Below the pieces are notes generated by a model. That model did no database searches. It saw only the letters and a list, made by a program, of their open reading frames with translations, and had not been told where the DNA came from. A stretch of DNA of 56,211 nucleotides from Silicimonas sp. (GTDB taxonomy: Bacteria; Pseudomonadota; Alphaproteobacteria; Rhodobacterales; Rhodobacteraceae), in contig JAJEGW010000056.1 in assembly GCA_022819605.1 (NCBI GenBank), forward strand, positions 1-56,211, written 5' to 3'. This document shows positions 9,073 to 16,184 of this stretch, in pieces. The translations under genes and the position numbers were made by a program. Position 1 is the stretch's first letter, and each line of letters begins with the position of its first letter.

Positions 9073-9737
9073 TACCGCTGCTCCCCCTCGCCTGTCCTGA
9101 TCTCCGCCAACTCGTCGTCGACCTCGTGACTGACAACCAGCCGGTCGGACGTGCCCTGCAAGATGCGCCATGCCGCCTGCAGGAACCGGAAGAACAGGAG
9201 CGCCGCGGATACGGGCAGCACAATGTAGGGGATTGCCTTCGGGACTTTTTCGAAGGGCGGGTCGCCCGGATACAGCAGCCAGCCCTCGATGAATCTCAGG
9301 AAGCCTGGCAGTGGAATGTCGTTGACCTCATAAAATGACTGGCTTCGGAAGGTGTCGCGGAAGCCCAGGGGAAACCAGCGCCCCTCCGTTGGAGGCAAGT
9401 CTGCAAAGACCGCCCAGTAATCGTATCCGCCTTTCAGGAGCAGGAATGAGAACGCGATGCAGCAAGCGACCGAAACCAGGCCAAGTACGCGGCGTGCCCG
9501 CGGCTGCACTGCATTGATGATCAGGTCGACGCCCAGGTGCATGCCCTTCTTGACCGCGTAAGACGCGCCAAGAAGCACGAGCCAGCCGAAGGCAAAGACT
9601 GTAAGTTCAAGTGCCCAGAGTATGTTCGAATTGAAAACGTAGCGGGCGATGACGTTCGCAAAGGTCAATAGGGTCATCAGCCCCAGAAGCGCCGCAATCA
9701 GCGTTTCCTCGATCGCATCCGTCCAGTTCGCACGCAT
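9072..9737 (-). CDS. dctQ: TRAP transporter small permease DctQ
   Basis: This 221-residue small membrane subunit of the TRAP transporter has four predicted segments (TM1 near residues 14-34, next TM near 44-66) and the family stretch FANVIARYVFNSNILWALEL. The second half is longer than usual, with an extracytoplasmic insert between TM3 and TM4 rich in Pro and aromatic residues. ATG at 9737 was chosen because it places TM1 correctly. The frame is open to a TTG at 9803, but the AGGAGG there is only one base from that codon. The gene overlaps dctM by one base. It is separated from dctP by 333 bases, more than usual. Confidence 0.88.
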   Translation of the reverse strand: MRANWTDAIEETLIAALLGLMTLLTFANVIARYVFNSNILWALELTVFAFGWLVLLGASYAVKKGMHLGVDLIINAVQPRARRVLGLVSVACCIAFSFLLLKGGYDYWAVFADLPPTEGRWFPLGFRDTFRSQSFYEVNDIPLPGFLRFIEGWLLYPGDPPFEKVPKAIPYIVLPVSAALLFFRFLQAAWRILQGTSDRLVVSHEVDDELAEIRTGEGEQR

Positions 9738-9851
9738 TGCCAATGTCCCCGTTCTGCCACGTTCACTACCCGAACCGGGCCTCCATTGCACCTTGCAAGG
9801 CAAACCTCCTCAAACGCGAGAAGGTTGAAGCGACGAGCGCGCCGCCGGCTA

Positions 9852-9879
9852 CATGCGTCATGTGTCATGCGTCATGCGT
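9852..9879 (+). repeat. Four tandem copies of a 7-base unit
   Basis: Positions 9852-9858, 9866-9872 and 9873-9879 read CATGCGT, and 9859-9865 reads CATGTGT. The four units are back to back with one substitution. The site lies in the untranslated gap between dctP and dctQ. Function is unknown; it could be a slippage-prone array or a binding site. Confidence 0.75.
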
Positions 9880-10056
9880 TAGGGCGTCACACCGACGTCC
9901 GAAACCGCGAACGGTCTAGGCGCGAATTGCGTGAATGCACGGACATGGATCGAGGTCGCAGCTTCAGCCCGAGGATGCACTTGTGAGATGCAAATCGTTC
10001 CAGGAACTCGTGCTCGGATTCCTCCTTGACGGAATTGCGGGCGAACTCGGAAGCAC

Positions 10057-10069
10057 GCCCGCATCGGGC
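10057..10069 (-). terminator. Hairpin after dctP, possible attenuator
   Basis: Immediately after the dctP stop the transcript contains GCCCG-ATG-CGGGC, a 5-bp GC stem, followed by GTGCTTCC. There is no real U-tract, so it is more likely an mRNA-stabilising or partial stop element than a strong terminator. Such elements after the binding-protein gene fit the known excess of binding protein over permease. Confidence 0.35.
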
Positions 10070-10070
10070 T

Positions 10071-11072
10071 CTACATGCTCATGTTGATGTCTTGGGCGGC
10101 GTCGATCAGCGCAGCCGGAACATCATCCGAGAACTTGTTCCAGACCGGACGCATTGCATCCACCCAGGCGGCGCGCTGCTCCGGCGTCAGTTCGCGGATG
10201 GTCCCGCCGGCGTCCAGGATTGCCTGGCGAGCCTGCTGGTTGACCGCAAACGCCTCGCCGTTCCGGCTCTCGGTGACTTCCCGCAGGATACCGAGAAACT
10301 GGTCGCGAACGTTCGAATCCAGGCCGTCAAGCCAATCCGTCGAGGCGACCACCAGATAGTCGATGATGCCGTGATTGGTCTCGGTAACGCCGTCCTGGAC
10401 CTCGAAGAATTTTCGGCCGTAGATGTTCGACCAGGTGTTCTCCTGCCCGTCTACGACTCCCTGCTGCAGAGCTCCGTAGACTTCCGAGAAGGCCATCTTC
10501 TGCGGGTTCGCGCCCAAGGCCTCGAACTGCGCCTGCAGGACGTCGCTCGCCTGAATCCGGAACTTGAGCCCTTGGGCATCGGAAGGAGAAAGCAGCGGCA
10601 CGTTGGCCGACATCTGCTTCATTCCGTTGTGCCAGAATTCCAGTCCCTGAAGACCTCGGCGCTGCATCGAGTCCTTCATCGCCTGTCCTGTTGCGGATGC
10701 CTGGAACGCATCCACGGCCCCGACGTTCTTGAACATGAACGGCAGGTCGAACAGCCTGAATTGGCGCGTGAAGTTCTCGAACTTCGACAGAGAGGGCGCT
10801 GCAAGCTGTACGTCGCCTTGGAGAAGCGCCTCGAGCACCTTGTCGTCGTTGTAGAGCGTGGAATTCGGGAAGACTTCCATGCACATCTTCCCGTTCATTT
10901 CATCGTTTACGCGCTGGGCAAGCAGCGTCGCGGCAATCCCCTTTGGGTGCTTGTCGGTGTTGGTGACGTGGCTGAACTTGACGACGGTCTCGCCGTTGTC
11001 GCACGCAGCGATGGCGGCCTGTGCGCCTATGGCCAAGGTCATTGCCGCCGCAGCGGCTAAGAAATACTTCAT
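10071..11072 (-). CDS. dctP: TRAP transporter substrate-binding protein DctP
   Basis: This 333-residue periplasmic solute receptor carries a clear signal peptide at the N-terminus (MKYFLAAAAAMTLAIGAQA). ATG at 11072 is set by AAGGAGAAAG about 10 bases upstream; the frame is open further up without a start signal. The DctP fold is supported by KFSHVTNTDKHPKGIAA near the start and the KFFEVQDGVTETNHGI stretch that precedes the ligand-binding helix. The conserved arginine that binds a carboxylate in this family is expected in the LKFRIQAS segment, suggesting an organic-acid ligand; the exact compound cannot be named. It is the first gene of the dctPQM unit. Confidence 0.93.
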   Translation of the reverse strand: MKYFLAAAAAMTLAIGAQAAIAACDNGETVVKFSHVTNTDKHPKGIAATLLAQRVNDEMNGKMCMEVFPNSTLYNDDKVLEALLQGDVQLAAPSLSKFENFTRQFRLFDLPFMFKNVGAVDAFQASATGQAMKDSMQRRGLQGLEFWHNGMKQMSANVPLLSPSDAQGLKFRIQASDVLQAQFEALGANPQKMAFSEVYGALQQGVVDGQENTWSNIYGRKFFEVQDGVTETNHGIIDYLVVASTDWLDGLDSNVRDQFLGILREVTESRNGEAFAVNQQARQAILDAGGTIRELTPEQRAAWVDAMRPVWNKFSDDVPAALIDAAQDINMSM

Positions 11073-11442
11073 GTTGGGCTTTCTCCTTTGTTGAACTAGT
11101 AGAGTGGCACAGACCCCGCAACCCTGGTCCGCAAGTTGTCGGGTGCAAGTGCGATCAGCTTTGGTCCCTGTTCTTTCGGCACGTCGAGGCTCCGGAATCC
11201 ACCACGAAAACGCGGCCAATTGACCATCGCATGTCGTGTTCGCGCCGAATTACCCAAACGCAGAACGAGGCGCAATGATCTTCCTGCACCATGGTCTTCT
11301 CCAATGTGCCCGTGAAACTGGCGGGAAGCCGCGCCATAGGGGCCGATTCCGGCTGTTCGTGGAACGCAACTTGATCCATGCTCGGCCGAAAGGACTCTCG
11401 TCTGCATACGTTTGTCCAGGCTGGAAGGGCCGGTCAAGGGAC
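11073..11442. other. Upstream region of dctP and of the shortened Fic gene
   Basis: This region should hold the dctP promoter (leftward) and, if the Fic gene were whole, its first 100 or more codons (rightward). No frame on the plus strand matches the usual Fic N-terminus, including the NSYYSNLIEGH-type segment. I see no intact gene here. Confidence 0.45.
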
Positions 11443-12216
11443 ATGGGCGAGCGCCATGAAGTTGTTCCCGGCCAACTGCGACGTGTTGACGTGACGGTTG
11501 GCAGGCATGTGCCACCGCCTCATGCTTACCTGCCGCGCTTTCTGGCGCGCTTTGATCAGGCGTACACGTCGCCTCCACTAAGCCGACTGAGCCAGATTCA
11601 GTCTGTCGGGGCGGTTCACCATCGTTTCTTGTGGATCCATCCTTTTTTGGATGGCAACGGCCGCGTCGCACGCTTGATGTCCCACGCTCTCCTCAAGAGA
11701 CTCGGAATCGGGACAAGCCTCTGGTCTGTTTCTCGTGGGCTCGCACGCGAAGAAACGGAGTACAAGTCCCGCCTCGCTGCAGCGGATCATCCCCGCCACG
11801 GAGATCGTGACGGGCGCGGAAAGCTCACCCAATCCGGCCTTCTTTCGTTTTGCAAGTTCTTTCTCGAGCGTTCGATCGATCAGGTAGCGTTCATGGAAAG
11901 CCTGCTGGATTCCGCAGAACTCCATCGTCGCATCGAGATCCACGTTGAAGTAGAAGTGCGCGCCAAGCGCCTCGAGAAAGGCAGCTACTTGGTGCTGCGG
12001 GTAGCGGTACTCGCTGGACAGGTTGAACGCGCGAAGGTCCCAATGCTGACAGGCTACAAGGAACGTGCCGCCCGCAAGGTTACAGCCGCGCTCACCAAGC
12101 GCGGCATGCTCGTTGCAGCCAACCACCGCGCACCTCTGCGTCTTGCCTTTCCAATCGATGCAGCCGAGCGGTGGTTCCCCCTTCTCTTTCCAATCACGCC
12201 AGCGGACGCGACATGA
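11443..12216 (+). pseudogene. Fic-family AMP-transferase, N-terminally truncated
   Basis: Fic proteins modify target proteins, usually by AMP transfer to a hydroxyl side chain. The catalytic motif HPFLDGNGRVAR is intact, with the catalytic His and the phosphate-binding loop. A C-terminal winged-helix-like domain follows, ending in APLRLAFPIDAAERWFPLLFP, as in full-length relatives. Those relatives have about 150 more residues at the front, including an inhibitory Ser/Thr-x-x-x-Glu helix, absent here: homology begins near ERHEVVPGQLRRVDVTVGRH. ATG at 11443 would give 257 residues; the frame is open up to 11236, but that extension does not resemble a Fic protein. It is either a decayed gene or a short form lacking its inhibitory segment. 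Confidence 0.65.
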
Positions 12217-12447
12217 CCACAATGACAACGGTTGTGCCGTTGGTCAGGCGAGTGTTCATGGCTGCAGATCGAAAGTCCGATCCGGATTCGTTTCGATTTC
12301 TGCAAGCTCTTCCGTGCGCATGACGTCGTGACGCCACGTGCCCGCAGAACGGTTCATGCGCGAAATCCGGTTCAGCCGACCGGCAGCGCTTCACCGCCCC
12401 GGACGCCGCCGCAGCCAAGATGACAAGGAGCGCCAATGCACGGGTGC

Positions 12448-14370
12448 TCAGACAATCCGTCTCATCGTTATCAGCGTGATGTCGTCGGCCTGCGGCGCAT
12501 CCCCCGCAAACTGGTCTATCTCGTCCAGAATGCGGTCAGAGGCATCCGCGCAATCCGGACTTTCCGCCTCGCGAATCACCTTGCTGAACATCTCTATGGC
12601 GTTGTCCCGACCCAGAATTTCGCCTTCCTTTGTCTGCGCCTCGTCGAATCCGTCACTGTGGAAAAGCAGGCTCTCCCCAGGCTTCAAGGTCAGGTGATGC
12701 AGCGACCAGTCCACGTCCGGGAGGACACCGAGCACGAGATTGGGTGGCCTCATTTCCAGCCTGACCTCTCCGCCAGGACCAGCGATCATTGGTGGGCAAT
12801 GGCCCGCATTGACGAACGCGACCTCACCCGTTCGCGGCGTGACGAAGGCCACGATCGCGGTAAGGAACATCTCTTCAGGGTTGCGCTGGCAAAGCGCGTT
12901 GTTCGCCGCCTTTATCTGCTCGGGCAGGTTTTCGGGCGTTTGGCAATGCGATCGCAGAACGACGCTTGCCTGCGCAGCAAAGAGCGCCGCGGCGATACCC
13001 TTGCCGGACACGTCCGCGATTACCGCCGCCACACGTCCGTCGTCCACTGGAAACGCGTCGAAAAAGTCCCCCCCGACATCCTGGGCAGCACGCATCCGCG
13101 CGCCGATCTCGAGACCGGGATGCAGGTCGAAATCCACCGGAAGCAGCGAATGCTGGATCCGCCTTGCACTCTCGAGCTGCTCCTGCACGGCGATCAGGGC
13201 ATTCCGGGCCTCGATGCTGGCGCGGAACCGCTCCACCGTGTCAAGAAGCGTGTCGATTTCCGCAACCGTCCGCCGGGTGACACTCGTCGACTCCGAACTC
13301 TCGGATTGCTGACTTTGCCTCGCGACACTATGAAACGCGAAACGCGCAGGCACCCCCTCGACTTGACTCTCGGGCTCCGGACGCGGTGCCGCATCACGCA
13401 TGCGCAGGCCGGTTTCTCCCCGCGCCATGGCATCGAGCAGATACACGACCGCCCCCAAGGGCCGGAAACCGAGCCGAAGCGCCCGCGCGAGCAACCCAAG
13501 CGAAAGAAGGACGATGACCAGCACGGACGCGAACGCCAGCGTTGCCAGCACTTCCTCGCGCTCCAGAGCTTTCGAGATGTCCTTGAGGAGGATGACGTCG
13601 CCGGAGAAGTTACCGTCTTCGTCCCTGAGCGGCAGGGTCACCACTTCGAAACGCCTGCCATCAATGCTGGCCTGGACCTGAAGTCGCGCCTGTCCGTCGG
13701 GACTCGGAAAGGCGGATTCGAAAGCCGGCACGTCTCCCGACAGCCTGACCAGCCCGTCGGCACGCTGCGCAAATGCCGTCCCGACAAGATCAGGGAAAAA
13801 GACTGAGATCCCGTTGCTGATCTCGAGAAACGCCACGACTTGCGCCACGACAAGGTCGCCGCGTCGCACCGGGGCGTAATGTACCAGGTACGGAACACCA
13901 TTCGAAGAAACAAAGATGCGGTTTCGGATGGCCTCTGCGGCTCTTCCCTGCACCGCTCCCGATTCGACCAGCCCCACTTCGTCGCCGGTGGTGGCCAGAA
14001 CTTCCCCCGATGCAGAAATCACGGCAAATGAGGGCCGTGCGAGCAGCGTGTTCCTGGCGCGCTCGAGCAACCTGCTGAGATCATCCGATCCACCGTTGTC
14101 AATTGCCGTGTCAATCTCGGCATCCAGGACAATTGTCCTGGCAATGTCCCGCAATCGCCCCCGATAAAGGGCCAGCATCGTGTCAAGCAAGCCCGACTGC
14201 ACCTCGATCGAAGCTGACTCGTATCTCCGGCTCACAAGATCTTGGCGAAATTCCGAATAAGCAAAAATGATCCCCGACACTGCCAACAGGGCCGCCGCCG
14301 CAATCAAGGTGATGCCGCGCCGCAGGCTTCGTCCCTTTCGGGTACCGTGCTTTGTGGAGCTTGCCGTCAT
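12448..14370 (-). CDS. Membrane SpoIIE/RsbU-type PP2C serine phosphatase
   Basis: This 640-residue protein is predicted to dephosphorylate a STAS-domain partner, as RsbU does for RsbV. TM1 is at 18-38, an extracytoplasmic sensor region at about 40-272 and TM2 at 275-297. A HAMP-like and linker region follows to about 380, then a short helix (QEQLESARRIQHSLLP) and the PP2C domain at about 420-640. Metal-binding acidic residues are present: D431/D435 (DVGGDFFDAF), D453 (ADVSGKG), D573 (SDGFDEA) and D629/D630 (ADDITL). It is the last of seven minus-strand genes beginning with a STAS protein and a matching kinase at 19.9 kb, and lies 27 bases after the GNAT gene. The signal it senses is unknown. 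Confidence 0.9.
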   Translation of the reverse strand: MTASSTKHGTRKGRSLRRGITLIAAAALLAVSGIIFAYSEFRQDLVSRRYESASIEVQSGLLDTMLALYRGRLRDIARTIVLDAEIDTAIDNGGSDDLSRLLERARNTLLARPSFAVISASGEVLATTGDEVGLVESGAVQGRAAEAIRNRIFVSSNGVPYLVHYAPVRRGDLVVAQVVAFLEISNGISVFFPDLVGTAFAQRADGLVRLSGDVPAFESAFPSPDGQARLQVQASIDGRRFEVVTLPLRDEDGNFSGDVILLKDISKALEREEVLATLAFASVLVIVLLSLGLLARALRLGFRPLGAVVYLLDAMARGETGLRMRDAAPRPEPESQVEGVPARFAFHSVARQSQQSESSESTSVTRRTVAEIDTLLDTVERFRASIEARNALIAVQEQLESARRIQHSLLPVDFDLHPGLEIGARMRAAQDVGGDFFDAFPVDDGRVAAVIADVSGKGIAAALFAAQASVVLRSHCQTPENLPEQIKAANNALCQRNPEEMFLTAIVAFVTPRTGEVAFVNAGHCPPMIAGPGGEVRLEMRPPNLVLGVLPDVDWSLHHLTLKPGESLLFHSDGFDEAQTKEGEILGRDNAIEMFSKVIREAESPDCADASDRILDEIDQFAGDAPQADDITLITMRRIV

Positions 14371-14397
14371 TTTTCCGAACCGTTTGCCCCCGCGACC

Positions 14398-15147
14398 CTA
14401 CCCGGTGCCAGCCGCATAGCACAGGGCGCTGGTTTCTCCCCGTTCCAGGCTAACCCCGACATAGCCGTCTGCCAGCATTGCCTCGTGGTCCGCCACGCTT
14501 CCTGACACCGGCAGTTCCAGCTTGCGGAACGGGCCCGACAGCGCCTTCTGCTCAAAGTCGTGCCGAAGCAGAAAGCGAGGATGTCCGTCCAGCATGTCCT
14601 TCAATCCGTAAGCGCGGAACTCGGCAGCCAGCAGGTTGCCGAGGGAAATCCGATTGTAGGGTGATACCGTGCATTGCACGGAAGCAAACCCGGCCTTGCG
14701 AAAGATGTCCATACGGATGCGAATCAGCCTGCCGTGCCAGCCTTGGGCGCGCGCCTCGGGGCCGAGCACAGTGCCAAAGAGCAGGCCCGGTGCCTGGCGG
14801 TACGACCCGTCGAGGAAGGGCGCATGGTTGCCGTTTGCCGGCATTGCGTTGCTGTATCCGAGAATCTTGCTGTTCAAGACCGGAAGAAGCACGATCCCAT
14901 CCCTTACAAAGTCGGTCAGCAATGCTTCGGACATGCGCAGGAACAGGCCCTCCCGATCCGTTTGCCTTGTCGCCCACTCGGTGATCTCGATAAGCGCCGG
15001 AATGTCCGTCATGGCAGCAAGTCGCAGATTGGTTCCGGCTGGCTTGTCACTTGCCTGCAGGTCATCAAAGCAGGAATTGGCGACGTCGTGCAACCTGTCC
15101 CTCCCCGCACTGCTGCCAGGGCCCGCTGGGAGGGGGTTCGCGGTCAT
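14398..15147 (-). CDS. GNAT-like N-acetyltransferase
   Basis: This 249-residue protein carries a GNAT-type core. The acetyl-CoA region is probably the GPEARAQGWHGRLIRIRMDIF stretch at about 135-155, followed by VSPYNRISLGNLLAAEFRAYG, which fits the late strand and helix of the fold. Similarity to any named family is weak and the substrate is unknown. The start ATG at 15147 overlaps the stop of the upstream binding-protein gene as ATGA, which decides it over longer options. Its place inside a tightly coupled signalling operon suggests that it modifies a partner protein or makes or inactivates a ligand for the sensors; that is inference. Confidence 0.65.
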   Translation of the reverse strand: MTANPLPAGPGSSAGRDRLHDVANSCFDDLQASDKPAGTNLRLAAMTDIPALIEITEWATRQTDREGLFLRMSEALLTDFVRDGIVLLPVLNSKILGYSNAMPANGNHAPFLDGSYRQAPGLLFGTVLGPEARAQGWHGRLIRIRMDIFRKAGFASVQCTVSPYNRISLGNLLAAEFRAYGLKDMLDGHPRFLLRHDFEQKALSGPFRKLELPVSGSVADHEAMLADGYVGVSLERGETSALCYAAGTG

Positions 15148-16184
15148 TGGCCAATGATTTCCGCGTAGTCGAGAAGCGAAAGATTGGGCAGGATGTTCAG
15201 GGACTGCGCGACATCTGCCCGGATCTGGTACGAGAATTCCGGCATCACCTCGACAGGAATGTCTGACACGGCTTCCTCGCCGCAAAGTATGCGTTCTGCC
15301 TTCGTGGCCGTGAAGCGCCCGACTTTCCGGTAGGGTGCCACCAATCCATATAGCGCGTCCGACGCGGCAAGCATCCGCTCGGTCGAGGCAAAGGAGGGGA
15401 GCCGCTTGTCATTTGCAAGTCCGGTAATGTACTTCGCGTGCTCGCCGATGAAGCTGTCAGGTCCCAAATACAGAAATTGCGGCCCGCCATCCGCGGCCTC
15501 TTCAATGAGCTCCGGCAGGGCTTGCCGACTGGGATTGCCATCGGAATCCAGCGGCACCGGAAACTCGTCGACCCGGATGCCGTCACGATCACCCACGGCA
15601 ACGAGCTGTTCGACCGCCAGCACCGAGTTCGTCTCCGTGGGGGTGAAGATGACCGCGATGCGGTCCACCGGCATGTAGGCGAGCATCGCCTTGAGCTGCG
15701 TTTCCACCGGCACGATGTGACTGACGCCGGTCACGTTTCGCCCCGTCGGGCCGAACTCCTCAATGATGCGAGAGCGAACGGGCTGCGACACCATCGTGAA
15801 CAGGATTGGCCGATCAAGAATCATGGGCGGGTAGTCGTCCGGACCTTCGGCCAGTTCCGGATCCCGTCCGGCAATGCCCAGAGTGACCGACGTGCCCCAA
15901 GTGTAAACGAGATCGGGCTGGGCGCGCTCAATCTCCGCGATGATGGACGGGAGCTTGCTCACGTCCCGGTCAAGGGAACGAACCGTGATGTCGATCGGGC
16001 AGTCGGCTTCTTCGAAATGTGCACGAAAGCCCTCCTCGACTTCGGTTTCGCCTCGCCAAAGAACCATGAACACGGACTTGCCCTCCGCGCTCGCACGGAG
16101 GTGTCCGGGCATCGAACCGACCAATCCCAGGGCAAGCGGCCCGGCAAGAAGCTTACGTCTCGAAAAGCAAGGCACGAATCGCAT
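15144..16184 (-). CDS. Twin-arginine-type periplasmic ABC_sub_bind-like protein
   Basis: This 346-residue protein resembles the uncharacterised ABC substrate-binding proteins of the ABC_sub_bind (TrpX-like) group. Segments such as PDLVYTWGTSVTLGIAG and RNVTGVSHIVPVETQLKAM are typical of it. The N-terminus has SRRKLLAG followed by a hydrophobic stretch, which looks like a Tat signal, so it is probably exported folded. ATG at 16184 is chosen because AGGAGGAGGG lies just before it; an upstream in-frame ATG at 16199 sits inside that same site. The gene overlaps the end of the MFS gene by 32 bases. No ABC permease or ATPase is nearby, so it is more likely a ligand sensor for the membrane proteins of this operon than a transport component. 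Confidence 0.78.
   Translation of the reverse strand: MRFVPCFSRRKLLAGPLALGLVGSMPGHLRASAEGKSVFMVLWRGETEVEEGFRAHFEEADCPIDITVRSLDRDVSKLPSIIAEIERAQPDLVYTWGTSVTLGIAGRDPELAEGPDDYPPMILDRPILFTMVSQPVRSRIIEEFGPTGRNVTGVSHIVPVETQLKAMLAYMPVDRIAVIFTPTETNSVLAVEQLVAVGDRDGIRVDEFPVPLDSDGNPSRQALPELIEEAADGGPQFLYLGPDSFIGEHAKYITGLANDKRLPSFASTERMLAASDALYGLVAPYRKVGRFTATKAERILCGEEAVSDIPVEVMPEFSYQIRADVAQSLNILPNLSLLDYAEIIGQ

Larger units (their letters stand above)
9738..10070. other. Long dctP-dctQ intergenic region
   Basis: No gene is seen on either strand. The region holds a hairpin just after the dctP stop, a four-copy 7-base tandem repeat, and an AGGAGG at 9805-9810. That AGGAGG faces a seven-codon reading frame (ATG then GAG, stop at TAG) out of frame with dctQ. 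It may dampen expression of the permease genes relative to the binding protein. Confidence 0.5.
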
